DNA of 64,000 nt from Marinomonas pollencensis (GCF_003387375.1 NZ_QUNG01000001.1:332510-396509); one strand, 5' to 3'. Counted from the first letter of the stretch, positions 20,314 through 31,139 are shown. Notes: generated by a model not told the origin, from the sequence alone. Program-made: numbers and translations.

Positions 20314-22536
20314 ATGTCTACAAAACAAACTATTTACTATACCTTCACCGATGAAGCGCCAGCCTTGGCAACCGCTTCTTTGCTGCCTATCTTTGGCGCT
20401 TTTGCTAAAGAAGCCGACATCGAATTGAAATTAACTGACATTTCTTTGGCTAGCCGTGTAATTGCCGCGTTTTCGGATAAGCTTCCTGCAGACAAACAAG
20501 CAGAAGACGGTCTAAAGTTCCTTGGCGACCTAACAGCAGATCCAGAAGCAAACATTGTAAAACTTCCTAACATCAGTGCTTCTCTTCCTCAGCTATACGC
20601 AACAATCAAAGAACTAAATGCTGAAGGTTACGGCCTTCCTGAATACCCAGAGAACCCACAAACTGACGAAGACAAAGATGTACTAGCTCGCTACTCTAAA
20701 GTACTTGGTAGTGCGGTAAACCCAGTATTACGTCAAGGTAACTCTGACCGTCGCGCACCAGCAGCGGTTAAAAACTTCGCTCGCAAAAACCCTCACTCTA
20801 TGGGCAAATGGAACAAAACGTCTGTTTCTCACGTTGATTACATGCGCGATGGCGATTTCTACTCTTCTGAGCAGTCCCTGACTATGGACAGCGCTCAAAC
20901 AGTCAACATTGAATTCGTTAAACAAGACGGCACTGTTGAACTGAAAAAATCTTTGCCATTGCTCGCCGGTGAAATCATCGACAGCATGAGAATCAGCTGC
21001 TCTAAGTTGCGCGACTTCTTTGAAGCGTCTCTACAAGAAGCAAAAGAAGACAACATCATGTGGTCTGTTCACCTTAAAGCGACCATGATGAAAGTGTCTC
21101 ACCCAATCGTATTTGGTCACGCGGTAACGGTTTTCTATAAAGATGTATTTGAAAAATACGGCGAATTGTTCAAAGAGATCGGTGTTAACCCAAACAACGG
21201 CCTAGGCAGTGTTTACGATAAAATCCAATCACTACCTGAAGCGAAACAAGAAGAGATCAAACAAGCTATTCAAGACGTTTACAAAACTCGTCCTGAACTC
21301 GCTATGGTTGACTCTGACAAAGGCATCACTAACCTTCACGTACCAAGCGACGTAATCGTTGATGCTTCTATGCCAGCGATGATCCGTAACTCTGGTAAAA
21401 TGTGGGGCCGTGACGGCAAAGCACATGATGCTAAAGCGGTTATCCCAGATAGCACTTACGCACGCATCTACCAAGAAACCATCAACTTCTGTAAAACCAA
21501 TGGCGCCTTTGATCCAGTAACTATGGGCACCGTACCAAACGTAGGCTTGATGGCTCAAAAAGCAGAAGAATACGGTTCCCACGACAAAACATACGAAATC
21601 GCCGAAGCTGGTACAATGCGCGTGGTTGATGCACAAGGCAACGTCCTAATGCAACACGAAGTAGAAAAAGGCGACATCTGGCGCGCTTGCCAAACTAAAG
21701 ATGCTCCGATTCGCGATTGGGTGAAACTGGGCGTGACCCGTGCTCGTCAATCTGACACTCCTGCTGTTTTCTGGTTAGAAGAAGCGCGTCCACACGACAA
21801 CGAGCTTCGCAAGAAAGTCGAAACATACCTAACAGAGCATGATACAAACGGCCTAGATATTCGCATCATGAACTACAACGAAGCGATCCGTTTCTCTATG
21901 GAGCGTATCATTCGTGGCCAAGACACTATTTCTGTAACAGGTAATATCCTACGTGACTACCTAACAGATTTGTTCCCAATCTTGGAACTAGGCACTTCTG
22001 CAAAAATGCTGTCTATCGTACCAATGCTTTCAGGCGGCGGCATGTATGAAACAGGCGCCGGCGGTTCTGCTCCTAAACACGTTCAGCAGCTAATGGAAGA
22101 AAACCACCTACGCTGGGATTCTCTTGGTGAATTCTTAGCTGTGGCGGTTTCTTTTGAAGAGTTGGGCATTAAGCACAACAATGAAAAAGCAAAAATCCTA
22201 GCGGCTTGCCTAGACAAAGCAACAGGCAAACTTCTAGACACCAACAAGTCACCTTCTCGTAAAGCGGGTGAATTGGACAACCGTGGTAGCCACTTCTACC
22301 TTGCAATGTACTGGGCTCAAGAGCTAGCAGCGCAAACAGAAGATGCAGGTCTTGCGGCGAAATTCGCGCCACTTGCTAAGCAGTTAGCAGACAACGAAGC
22401 TGCCATTGTTGCAGAGCTTGCAGCGGTTCAAGGCAAACCGTCTGGTCTATCTGGTTACTACCACATGGATCTTAACGAAGTGGCTAAGATCATGCGCCCA
22501 AGCGCTACCTTTAACAGCGCTCTAGAAACACTTTAA
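20314..22536 (+). CDS. icd: Monomeric NADP-dependent isocitrate dehydrogenase
   Basis: A 740-residue enzyme of the monomeric IDH family (usual length about 740), converting isocitrate to 2-oxoglutarate and CO2 in the TCA cycle. Recognisable segments are [60 protein letters not shown] and [19 protein letters not shown]-type sequence (here LGTSAKML). It is unrelated in length and sequence to the dimeric E. coli Icd. It sits between hflD and purB, close to where Pseudomonas also keeps its monomeric idh. Confidence 0.96.
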   Translation: MSTKQTIYYTFTDEAPALATASLLPIFGAFAKEADIELKLTDISLASRVIAAFSDKLPADKQAEDGLKFLGDLTADPEANIVKLPNISASLPQLYATIKELNAEGYGLPEYPENPQTDEDKDVLARYSKVLGSAVNPVLRQGNSDRRAPAAVKNFARKNPHSMGKWNKTSVSHVDYMRDGDFYSSEQSLTMDSAQTVNIEFVKQDGTVELKKSLPLLAGEIIDSMRISCSKLRDFFEASLQEAKEDNIMWSVHLKATMMKVSHPIVFGHAVTVFYKDVFEKYGELFKEIGVNPNNGLGSVYDKIQSLPEAKQEEIKQAIQDVYKTRPELAMVDSDKGITNLHVPSDVIVDASMPAMIRNSGKMWGRDGKAHDAKAVIPDSTYARIYQETINFCKTNGAFDPVTMGTVPNVGLMAQKAEEYGSHDKTYEIAEAGTMRVVDAQGNVLMQHEVEKGDIWRACQTKDAPIRDWVKLGVTRARQSDTPAVFWLEEARPHDNELRKKVETYLTEHDTNGLDIRIMNYNEAIRFSMERIIRGQDTISVTGNILRDYLTDLFPILELGTSAKMLSIVPMLSGGGMYETGAGGSAPKHVQQLMEENHLRWDSLGEFLAVAVSFEELGIKHNNEKAKILAACLDKATGKLLDTNKSPSRKAGELDNRGSHFYLAMYWAQELAAQTEDAGLAAKFAPLAKQLADNEAAIVAELAAVQGKPSGLSGYYHMDLNEVAKIMRPSATFNSALETL

Positions 22537-22590
22537 ACTCGGATACCAGTGATTTCTTAGTAAAGTAAATCACGCGTAATACCCAGTTGA

Positions 22591-22625
22591 AAAATCCCAA
22601 GTAGCTAAGCTGCTTGGGATTTTTG
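22591..22625 (+). terminator. Intrinsic terminator after icd
   Basis: A long hairpin (AATCCCAAG / CTTGGGATT plus an inner AGC / GCT) ends in a T-rich run, about 55 bp after the stop. Confidence 0.88.
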
Positions 22626-22707
22626 TTTTTAGGGCAAAACCGCTACAACAAAAGTTTACGAATCTGTGCCCTACCATAGAAGTACGCCCCCCTTTTGCCT
22701 ATAATAG

Positions 22708-24114
<1,407 letters not shown>

Positions 24115-24160
24115 CCATTGCTAGGTTTAATTAGCGAAATCTAATTAACCATTCAATGAT

Positions 24161-24189
24161 AAAAAGAGCCGATTTATCGGCTCTTTTTT
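24161..24189 (+). terminator. Intrinsic terminator after purB
   Basis: An AAAAAGAGCCGAT / ATCGGCTCTTTTTT stem with a two-base loop, 46 bp after the purB stop. Confidence 0.92.
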
Positions 24190-24233
24190 GTCTCTCCCTG
24201 TACCTTTATCTCTTTCATTAGAGTGAGCTTTTT

Positions 24234-25481
24234 ATGATAGATCTAGACGCACCACTGACCATTTTAGGCGGCATGACCGCGCGCACCTTTCTTGCTGAGT
24301 ATTGGCAGAAAAAACCACTGCTTATTCGCTCAGGTTTGGTGGCTTTTGATGTGCCACTGGATGCTGATGAGCTGGCCGGCATGGCAATGGAAGAAGAGGT
24401 CGAATCACGGATTGTCATAGAAAACGGCAGCTCTCCTTGGGAGTTACGCCAAGGCCCGTTCTCAGAACAGGATTTTGCCACACTGCCTGAACAGGAGTGG
24501 ACCCTATTAGTACAAGCGGTGGACCATTGGGTGCCTGAGGCTCAGGAACTGAAAGAGCGCTTCCAATTTTTACCAAGTTGGCGTCTAGACGACGTAATGG
24601 TTAGTTACGCCACCAAAGGCGGCAGCGTCGGTCCTCATTATGACCAATACGATGTTTTTTTAGTGCAGGTTGCGGGCAAACGTCGTTGGCAAGTACTTGC
24701 GCCAGATCAGTACCAAGACAGCGCAATCAAAGACATTCCACTGCATATATTGGACAATTTCCCCGTTGATAGCACCATGGATTGGGAACTTGAAGCAGGC
24801 GATATTCTCTATTTACCGCCTAACTTTGCCCATAACGGGCGCGCCCTCGATAACGATTGCATGACCTACTCCATCGGCTTTCGCGCCCCTAGCATGCAAG
24901 ACGCTTTAACCGGTATCCGCGATAAATTATGCGAAAACATCAATCAGAAAGATCGCTTTTGCGCACCGGAAGCCGGCACTCGAGATCACAGTGCGCAAAT
25001 CAACAAAAGCGACATTCAATATTTGCAAAGCCAACTGGTTCGTCTAATCGACCAGCCCGATGTACTCGCCCAATGGCTGGGCGAAACCATGAGTGAAAGT
25101 AAATACCCAGAATTCTTAGCGCCTCTGAATCAGCAAGAATTGGAGCAAGCGTACGCTAATGCCTTAGCTGGCCACACCTTTATTAGACCAGGCGATGCTC
25201 GCATCAGCTATTATCACCCTGAAACAGACGAGTCTGAAAACCAACAGACGTTAGAAGGTGTCGATACAAAAGACGATAACAGAACAAGCATGACGGTTTT
25301 TTGTAATGGCGATAGCATCACTATGAATCGTGAGCTAGCTATTTTCGTACAAGCGGTTTGCAATGAAACCGAGTTTGATTTCTCAGGGTTAGATTTAGAA
25401 CAAGACAGCGATCTAATTCCCTTGTTGCGCTTCCTGATTCGCCAACAAGGCCTGATTGAACTCACTGCATCTGACGATTAA
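24234..25481 (+). CDS. roxA: RoxA/YcfD, ribosomal protein uL16 arginine hydroxylase
   Basis: A 415-residue JmjC-type 2-oxoglutarate/Fe(II) oxygenase. E. coli RoxA hydroxylates an arginine of ribosomal protein L16. Iron ligands are visible as His135 and Asp137 in GPHYDQYDVFLVQ and His200 in FAHNGRAL. The 2-oxoglutarate strand KRRWQVLAP follows. The C-terminal half is the dimerisation plus winged-helix region typical of the family. It follows purB, as in the purB/ycfD neighbourhood of enterics. It starts in the same operon as the GNAT gene 12 bp downstream. Confidence 0.93.
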   Translation: MIDLDAPLTILGGMTARTFLAEYWQKKPLLIRSGLVAFDVPLDADELAGMAMEEEVESRIVIENGSSPWELRQGPFSEQDFATLPEQEWTLLVQAVDHWVPEAQELKERFQFLPSWRLDDVMVSYATKGGSVGPHYDQYDVFLVQVAGKRRWQVLAPDQYQDSAIKDIPLHILDNFPVDSTMDWELEAGDILYLPPNFAHNGRALDNDCMTYSIGFRAPSMQDALTGIRDKLCENINQKDRFCAPEAGTRDHSAQINKSDIQYLQSQLVRLIDQPDVLAQWLGETMSESKYPEFLAPLNQQELEQAYANALAGHTFIRPGDARISYYHPETDESENQQTLEGVDTKDDNRTSMTVFCNGDSITMNRELAIFVQAVCNETEFDFSGLDLEQDSDLIPLLRFLIRQQGLIELTASDD

Positions 25482-25493
25482 AAGGACAACCAG

Positions 25494-25910
25494 TTGAACG
25501 TATTAACCTCGGATTGGAACAGCAGCAAAGACCAGCTCACCTTTGTTAGGAAGCAGGTTTTTATTATTGAGCAAGGCATTCCAGCTGAAGACGAATGGGA
25601 TGAGCACGATCAAGAGGCGGTACATTTTGTTGCCTTCGGTATGACCGCTGTTCCTACCGGAGTATGCCGCTTATTAGCGGACGGTCAAATCGGCCGCTTA
25701 GCCGTATTGCCTGCTTACCGCCGACAAGGCTATGCCAGCATGCTGCTACGCAAAGCAGTTCAGGTTGCTAGAGAAATGGGTATCAGAAGAGTGTTTCTTG
25801 AGGCTCAGGTAGACGCTCAATTATTCTATGAGAAGCATGGCTTTAAAACCGATGGCAAAGTATTTTTATCGGCGACAAAACTCCACGTACACATGGAAAG
25901 AGACATATAG
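25494..25910 (+). CDS. GNAT-family N-acetyltransferase
   Basis: A 138-residue acetyltransferase with the acetyl-CoA motif GRLAVLPAYRRQGYASMLL (Gln/Arg-x-x-Gly-x-Ala) and a C-terminal FYEKHGFK. The TTG start at 25494 is supported by AAAGGAC upstream and by spacing to roxA. The layout FVRKQVFIIEQGIPAEDEWDE resembles YjcF/ElaA-like small acetyltransferases. The substrate is unknown. Coupling to roxA might suggest a ribosomal or protein target, but that is speculation. Confidence 0.85.
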   Translation: MNVLTSDWNSSKDQLTFVRKQVFIIEQGIPAEDEWDEHDQEAVHFVAFGMTAVPTGVCRLLADGQIGRLAVLPAYRRQGYASMLLRKAVQVAREMGIRRVFLEAQVDAQLFYEKHGFKTDGKVFLSATKLHVHMERDI

Positions 25911-25950
25911 CTTCTCGGCTTTTAAACCAAAAGAACATTAGTCTTCATAT

Positions 25951-25991
25951 AAAAAAGCGAGTTACCCTATTCTGGATAACTCGCTTTTTTT
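25951..25991. terminator. Bidirectional terminator between GNAT gene and fklB
   Basis: A 14-bp stem (AAAAAAGCGAGTTA / TAACTCGCTTTTTT) with a 12-base loop separates convergent genes. Confidence 0.92.
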
Positions 25992-26013
25992 GCTATTAAC
26001 GCTTAATGACTAA

Positions 26014-26634
26014 TTAAACAACAGCAATCAATTCAACATCAAACTGAAGAACAGAATGAGGCTGGATCATAGCACCAGCGCCTTGTGCGCCGTAAGCCAA
26101 TTCAGCAGGAATAGTAAGACGGTATTTCGCGCCTTCTTTCATCAACTGAAGACCTTCAGTCCAACCAGCGATAACGCCAGTTAGAGGAAATTCAATTGGC
26201 TCGCCGCGAGCGATAGAGCTATCGAATACTTGACCGTCAAGTAGACGACCTTCGTAGTGAACACGAACAGTAGACTCTAGCGCTGGAGTTGCACCAGTAC
26301 CTTCTTCAAGCACTTCGTACTGAAGGCCACTTTCTGTTACCTGGATGCCATCTTTTGCTTTGTTTTCTGCAAGGAAAGCTTCACCCGCTTGGATGTTTCC
26401 TTCAGAAGCTGCACGACTCTTTTCTTCCATTTTTTGCTGAAGTTCAGCGAAAGCCGCTTCAAGCTCAGCACCAGGAACACGCATTTCAGCACCATTCAAC
26501 GCATCTTCAATCGCAGCAAAAAGGTGGTTTAGAGACAATTCACCAAGATCGCTACCACGTAGTTGATCACCGATTTGACGACCAATGCCGTATGCGATTT
26601 TAGATTCGTTTGAGTCGAACGACAGTTCTGACAT
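26014..26634 (-). CDS. fklB: FKBP22-type peptidyl-prolyl isomerase
   Basis: A 206-residue FKBP isomerase, exactly the length of E. coli FklB. Residues 1-95 are the helical dimerisation domain (KIAYGIGRQIGDQLRG). Residues 105-206 are the FKBP domain (VRVHYEGRLLDGQVFDSS, GVIAGWTEGLQLMKEG, ELAYGAQGAGAMIQPHSVL). There is no signal peptide, so it is cytoplasmic rather than a secreted Mip protein. The start is divergent from the Fur-box promoter at 26747. Confidence 0.93.
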   Translation of the reverse strand: MSELSFDSNESKIAYGIGRQIGDQLRGSDLGELSLNHLFAAIEDALNGAEMRVPGAELEAAFAELQQKMEEKSRAASEGNIQAGEAFLAENKAKDGIQVTESGLQYEVLEEGTGATPALESTVRVHYEGRLLDGQVFDSSIARGEPIEFPLTGVIAGWTEGLQLMKEGAKYRLTIPAELAYGAQGAGAMIQPHSVLQFDVELIAVV

Positions 26635-26746
26635 AGCTAACTCTCTTATCTGTTAAAAATTTGAGGCCGTATCATAACATAGCCCTACCAGCAGAACATT
26701 ACCCCAAAACATGCAAACAGCGAGAAGTTAAAATAGAATTTGCAAA

Positions 26747-26761
26747 TGATAGTGATTATCA
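26747..26761. promoter_or_regulatory. Fur box
   Basis: TGATAGTGATTATCA matches the 7-1-7 Fur consensus (TGATAAT-N-ATTATCA) at 13 of the 14 arm positions. It lies 42 bp upstream of the small membrane protein ATG and 112 bp from fklB on the other strand. Iron-dependent repression of the rightward gene is the likely meaning. Confidence 0.75.
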
Positions 26762-26803
26762 TTTATTATCAAGATATCGCAATGAATGGAAGAGAGCGAC
26801 ACC

Positions 26804-27022
26804 ATGAAAGCAAAAACATTTATACCGCAAATGATCCATCACAAAGAAGCCAAAAGACCTCGTGATTATTGGGGTATCTTGTTTGTTGGTCTGGTGTTCA
26901 CCGCCTTAATGGGCAGCTTCTTAATTGATAGCCATAGAGACAAACAGAGCGCTAGCCTCAAAATGGCCCTCTCTAATACCAGCTCACTAAATATTGATAT
27001 AGGTCAGCACCAAAAAAGCTAA
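26804..27022 (+). CDS. Small single-pass membrane protein, Fur-box controlled
   Basis: A 72-residue protein I do not recognise. A basic, cytoplasm-like N-terminus of about 25 residues (IHHKEAKRPRDYWG) precedes one hydrophobic helix (residues about 24-43). A polar C-terminal tail of about 28 residues follows. The ATG at 26804 has GGAAGAG at good spacing. An ATG at 26786 in frame is an alternative start that adds six residues. A universal stress protein gene follows after 41 bp with no terminator between, so the two may be co-transcribed. A role in iron transport or iron-limited respiration is only suggested by the Fur box. Confidence 0.7.
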   Translation: MKAKTFIPQMIHHKEAKRPRDYWGILFVGLVFTALMGSFLIDSHRDKQSASLKMALSNTSSLNIDIGQHQKS

Positions 27023-27063
27023 CCCGCCTATACTCTATTTATACTAGAAAAAGGAGAGTCACT

Positions 27064-27546
27064 ATGCTTGCGCCAATTAACACCATACTATATGCCTGCG
27101 ACCTCGAAGGACAAACCCAATCTGCATTAGAGTTAGTGATGAATCTTGCTTTAGCCCACCAAGCCAAGGTCATCATCATGCACTCTATGGAACCTCTTAG
27201 CACTCAAACCAATAGCATGATTTATAATTATGTATCGGCTGAAGTATCTAAGAAGATGCAGGAAGAGGCTGTCAGAAATGTAAAAGAAAGAATGGATCAA
27301 CAACTTGATCGCTTTATGGAAGAGCATAAAGATACATTAGCAGCACTCACCAGCACCCCAGAAAGACTGATAGTGAATGGCATAGCATCCGATGCGATCC
27401 AATATACAGCGGAAGAAAAAGGCGCTGACATGATCGTCATGAATAGCCGAACGCACAGTCGGATTGGACAAATGATTATTGGCTCAACCGCCAATAAAAT
27501 TATTCACCACAGTAAAATTCCTGTGCTTGTCGTTCCTATTAAATAA
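27064..27546 (+). CDS. Universal stress protein, UspA family
   Basis: A 160-residue single Usp domain. It begins with the nucleotide-binding strand NTILYACDLEG and ends with KIPVLVVPIK. The ATP-binding loop reads SRTHSRIGQMIIGSTANK. The spacing to the final Gly-Ser is right, but the first glycines of the usual G-x2-G are replaced, so it may bind ATP poorly or belong to the non-ATP subgroup. It follows the Fur-box small protein and precedes the LexA-controlled topB. Its function is unknown. Confidence 0.85.
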   Translation: MLAPINTILYACDLEGQTQSALELVMNLALAHQAKVIIMHSMEPLSTQTNSMIYNYVSAEVSKKMQEEAVRNVKERMDQQLDRFMEEHKDTLAALTSTPERLIVNGIASDAIQYTAEEKGADMIVMNSRTHSRIGQMIIGSTANKIIHHSKIPVLVVPIK

Positions 27547-27570
27547 CCCTAGTCAGATACCACTATCTTG

Positions 27571-27606
27571 GATACACTTACTGTATATATAAACAGTAAG
27601 TGTATC
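27571..27606 (+). promoter_or_regulatory. LexA (SOS) box inside a 14-bp-arm inverted repeat before topB
   Basis: Perfect 14-bp arms (GATACACTTACTGT and ACAGTAAGTGTATC) are separated by ATATATAA. The centre, CTGT-N8-ACAG at 27581-27596, is the classic gammaproteobacterial LexA box. The 20-bp core at 27579-27598 differs from the E. coli consensus at one position. The repeat ends one base before the topB start codon, so LexA would cover the promoter or ribosome binding site, and the transcript could fold over the initiation region. Confidence 0.85.
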
Positions 27607-27607
27607 T

Positions 27608-29584
27608 ATGATTCTTTATATTGCTGAAAAACCCAGTCTCGCTCGCGCTATTGCCGCCGCCCTACCCTCTCCACAAAAAAAAGAGGATGGCTGTATTTGG
27701 TTACCTAATGGTGATTGTGTCAGTTGGTGTATTGGTCATCTACTTGAGCAAGCAGAACCTCATCAGTACAACCCCGCGTATAAAGCCTGGAACTTAGAAC
27801 ACCTACCTATCATCCCTAGTGAATGGCAATGGCAGGAAAAAGCCGCGACTAAAAAACAGCTTTCTATCTTAAAAAAGCTCATTAAAAAAGCCTCCGTCTT
27901 AGTCCATGCTGGCGACCCTGATCGCGAAGGACAACTGCTCGTTGATGAGGTGCTGCACTACACTAAGGTGCCAGCTCAAAAACTGAAAAGCACACAACGA
28001 TTATTGATTAACGATCTAACCCCTTTAGCCGTGAAAAAAGCACTTAGCCAATTACGTTCCAATGCCGAGTTTTCAGCCCTTTCAAGGTCAGCTCTTGGTC
28101 GCGCCCGTGCAGACTGGCTATTTGGACTCAATCTAACTCGCGCCTACACGATTCGAGGGCGCCAAGCGGGCTACCAAGGCGTTCTTTCTATTGGTCGCGT
28201 TCAAACCCCGGTATTGGGATTGGTAGTCGCAAGAGACAAAGAAAGAGAAGCTTTTGTGGCAAAGGATTTCTATCAGGTTTGGGCCAACATAGAAGACAAA
28301 CAAGGTCATCGCTTTCGTGCAAAGTGGCTACCGAGCGAATCATGCCAACCCTATATGGACTCAGAAAATCGCGTATTAAGCCTCCCCCTTGCGCAAAATG
28401 TTGCGGCTCGTATCACGAATAAACCGGCCATTGTGAGCCAAGCGAATTACCAACAAAAAAAGCAGCCCCCACCCCTGCCTTATAGTCTGTCTGCATTACA
28501 AATTGATGCTGCAAAAGCTTTCTCTTTGTCTGCCCAACAGGTGTTAGACATTTGTCAGACACTGTACGAACGCCATCAAATGATCACTTACCCAAGATCT
28601 GATTGTCGTTATTTACCAAACCAACAGCACAAAGATGCGACGGCCATCATTAAAGCTCTTGGCAACGCAGAAGGAGAAATCGCTAAGGGCGCGAGCTCAG
28701 CCGATCCAAGCCGAAAAAGTAAGGCGTGGAATGACAAACAAGTGACCGCCCATCACGCTATTATCCCCACTACTCAAGCTTATAAAATGGCGTCTTTATC
28801 CAAGACTGAAGGACTGGTTTTTTCTCTTATTGCTCGTCAGTACTTAATGCAGTTCTATCCTGATTATGACTATTTATCCTCACAAATAAGGCTGGTTATC
28901 GAAGGCGGACAATTTGAAGCCAAGGGCAATACACCGATCGCATTAGGCTGGAAAGCCTTGCTCGGCAATAAAAATAAAGCGAAAAGCCCTTCTGACGAAG
29001 AACAAAGTGAGCTTCCTAAACTGGTAAAAGGCGAAGAAGCTTGGTGCCACGAAGGCATGATAGATGAAAAAGTCACCACACCACCGGCTGCTTTCACCGA
29101 TGCGACCTTGCTCGCCGCCATGACAGGCATCAGTCGCTTTGTGACCGACAAAAGCATTCGAGCTATTCTCAAAGAAACCGACGGCCTTGGTACTGAAGCC
29201 ACGCGAGCCAGTATTATTGAGCTGCTTTTTAAACGCAATTTCTTAACTCGACAAGGTAAGCAGATTCATGCGAGTACCACAGGTCGTGCTTTTATAGATT
29301 GCCTACCGAACCAACTTGTGACACCTGATATGACGGCCAAATGGGAATCCTCTCTAAATGCAATCAGCTTGGGGGAAGCAAGCTACCAAGACTTTATGCA
29401 GAGCCTAGAAGAAAACCTGACGTCATTGCTCGACAAATCAAGAGAAATGCCGACAGCAGCGCTAAAAAACCTGCCGCCTCCAAGTAAAAAAGCATTCACT
29501 AAGCGCAAACCATCGAGCAGAAAATCAACCAGCAAAAAAGCTGGCTCCAGCAATACAAAAAGACGCCCAAGGGCGTCTTTTTGA
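27608..29584 (+). CDS. topB: DNA topoisomerase III
   Basis: A 658-residue type IA topoisomerase that relaxes and decatenates DNA, often with RecQ. The Toprim domain shows YIAEKPSLARAIAAAL and HAGDPDREGQLLVDEVLHY (Asp-x-Asp). The active-site tyrosine is Tyr328 in MITYPRSDCRYLP, the same number as in E. coli TopB. The C-terminal 60 residues are a Lys/Ser/Arg-rich DNA-binding tail without zinc-finger cysteines. It is probably SOS-regulated through the LexA box. Its last codons form the terminator hairpin. Confidence 0.95.
   Translation: MILYIAEKPSLARAIAAALPSPQKKEDGCIWLPNGDCVSWCIGHLLEQAEPHQYNPAYKAWNLEHLPIIPSEWQWQEKAATKKQLSILKKLIKKASVLVHAGDPDREGQLLVDEVLHYTKVPAQKLKSTQRLLINDLTPLAVKKALSQLRSNAEFSALSRSALGRARADWLFGLNLTRAYTIRGRQAGYQGVLSIGRVQTPVLGLVVARDKEREAFVAKDFYQVWANIEDKQGHRFRAKWLPSESCQPYMDSENRVLSLPLAQNVAARITNKPAIVSQANYQQKKQPPPLPYSLSALQIDAAKAFSLSAQQVLDICQTLYERHQMITYPRSDCRYLPNQQHKDATAIIKALGNAEGEIAKGASSADPSRKSKAWNDKQVTAHHAIIPTTQAYKMASLSKTEGLVFSLIARQYLMQFYPDYDYLSSQIRLVIEGGQFEAKGNTPIALGWKALLGNKNKAKSPSDEEQSELPKLVKGEEAWCHEGMIDEKVTTPPAAFTDATLLAAMTGISRFVTDKSIRAILKETDGLGTEATRASIIELLFKRNFLTRQGKQIHASTTGRAFIDCLPNQLVTPDMTAKWESSLNAISLGEASYQDFMQSLEENLTSLLDKSREMPTAALKNLPPPSKKAFTKRKPSSRKSTSKKAGSSNTKRRPRASF
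29557..29582 (+). terminator. Terminator embedded in the end of topB
   Basis: An AAAAAGACGCCC / GGGCGTCTTTTT hairpin with an AA loop has its T-run running into the TGA stop codon at 29582, so the final residues of TopB are encoded by the terminator itself. Confidence 0.88.
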
Positions 29585-29652
29585 CGGTTTGATGGCTTAA
29601 CGGACATCCATCTTAATCATAAAACCATTTCGTCACATAGGGCGCACAGCCA

Positions 29653-30270
29653 TTAACCCATCGCCAACCAAGCACCGACGAAGAGCATTAATGTACCAGC
29701 GACACGATTCATAATACGAACGTTACCACTTTTCATCAAAACGGAACGCAAGGTTCGCCCGCCCGCGGCATAAATGATCAAACAACTGAACTCCAAACAT
29801 AAAATAATCACGACTAACACCGCCAGTTGACTGGCAAGTGGCTGTGAAGAATCCAGAAACGGCGGTAGCAAAGCCACAAAAAATGCCCAACCCTTAGGGT
29901 TAGCAATCGCGGTTACAAATCCCTGAGAAATAAGCTCAAAATACGTCGAAGGCGCACTTTCTTCCTGTGACTTGATCGCCATTTTCCCTTTCGACAGCCA
30001 CATTTGGATACCAATATAGGCAAGATAAAGACCCCCAAGTGCTTTCAGTACAGTGAAGGCTGTCGGGTAATTAAGCAATAATGCCGCAACGCCAATGGCG
30101 GATAAGGTCGCTACTGTGGCAACTCCAGCAAGTTCGCCTAACATCATCCATAATGCACGCTTCACCCCAATGGTCATTCCTAACGTCATAGCAAGTGTCA
30201 TACACATGCCAGGCGTAATAGAAACAAAAAAGAAAGTAGGAATAAAAGCTGATAAAAGCGCTAAGTTCAC
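29653..30270 (-). CDS. LysE/RhtB-family amino acid exporter
   Basis: A 205-residue inner-membrane protein with about six helices. SITPGMCMTLAMTLGMTIGV, near the N-terminus, is the family signature. GFVTAIANPKGWAFFVALLPPF is the second conserved block. Family members export amino acids such as homoserine, threonine or leucine. The substrate cannot be told from the sequence. It lies 83 bp behind two membrane-anchored proteins and may share their transcript. Confidence 0.9.
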   Translation of the reverse strand: MNLALLSAFIPTFFFVSITPGMCMTLAMTLGMTIGVKRALWMMLGELAGVATVATLSAIGVAALLLNYPTAFTVLKALGGLYLAYIGIQMWLSKGKMAIKSQEESAPSTYFELISQGFVTAIANPKGWAFFVALLPPFLDSSQPLASQLAVLVVIILCLEFSCLIIYAAGGRTLRSVLMKSGNVRIMNRVAGTLMLFVGAWLAMG

Positions 30271-30353
30271 AAAATCCCCTTATGTCATTTAGCTTAAATA
30301 TTTCCGCCCTAAAGCAGAGCCCCAGAAGTCGAAAGTAACAGGAAAGGCACCGA

Positions 30354-31139
30354 CTAGAAATGTTTCTTTTTCTTGAACTCTGTTTCATCAATGAACTTAT
30401 CCCATTCTTGGGTCAATTCACTGTCTGCTGAGTCTTGTTCGGCATGACTTGACGCTCCATTGTCATTCCCCCCCCCAGATTGCGCTTCTTCAACTTCATT
30501 TATTAAGCTAGTAAGTTGCTTACTGGCTGTTTTCGCTTCCGCTGTGCCCTTAATAGGAGCTAGCTGAGTTAATGCCTCTTTATAAGATGCGATCGCTTTT
30601 TCATAATTCCCAGATAAAAAAGACTGTCGAGCAATATAAGCATGCAAATCTGCTTTCGCTTTGTATTTATAAAACTGGAGCAAATTTGAATATCGAGCTA
30701 CTACTTCGGTGTCGAGTGTTTTCTCTTTTTCAGCTTGTTTAATACACAACTGAAAAGAATCGAATAGACGTTTTAAATCCATTACCATCAACTCATCATT
30801 AATCGGCTTAGCTCGCCTCTTTTGCTTACTTGTTTGCAACTCTGACATTTCTTCCGCGGTCAATTTTCGACGGCGAGACAGTGTCGCATCTGGTTGCAAC
30901 TTAATGAGCTCATCATAGTGAGTCAGTAAACGAGAAAACAGCCATAATCGCATGTCTTTTGGCTGATATTGGGGAGGAATATCATCGAGATAACGGCGTA
31001 TCTGTCGCAGCTGATTTTTCAAAGCCACTATTTTTCTGAGTTTTTCTAAGCGAGCTTGCTCTTTAAACTGAAGGTATATTGCAAACGCAATAAAGCCACC
31101 AATGACTAATAAGAGAACAGAAACAATGATAACCGTCAT
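30354..31139 (-). CDS. Membrane-anchored helical protein of unknown function (paralog A)
   Basis: A 261-residue protein with one N-terminal membrane helix (residues 2-23), then a charged, mainly helical soluble part. It has the layout of the next gene upstream: an anchor, a basic juxtamembrane helix (RKIVALKNQLRQIRRYLDDI), then Pro-x-x-Tyr-x-Pro (PPQYQPKDMRLWLFSRL). Around residues 165-200, LHAYIARQSFLSGNYEKAIASYKEAL looks like a tetratricopeptide repeat. The tail is acidic, ending in a Lys-rich KKKKHF. It may be a bitopic scaffold. I recognise no named family. Confidence 0.7.
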   Translation of the reverse strand: MTVIIVSVLLLVIGGFIAFAIYLQFKEQARLEKLRKIVALKNQLRQIRRYLDDIPPQYQPKDMRLWLFSRLLTHYDELIKLQPDATLSRRRKLTAEEMSELQTSKQKRRAKPINDELMVMDLKRLFDSFQLCIKQAEKEKTLDTEVVARYSNLLQFYKYKAKADLHAYIARQSFLSGNYEKAIASYKEALTQLAPIKGTAEAKTASKQLTSLINEVEEAQSGGGNDNGASSHAEQDSADSELTQEWDKFIDETEFKKKKHF

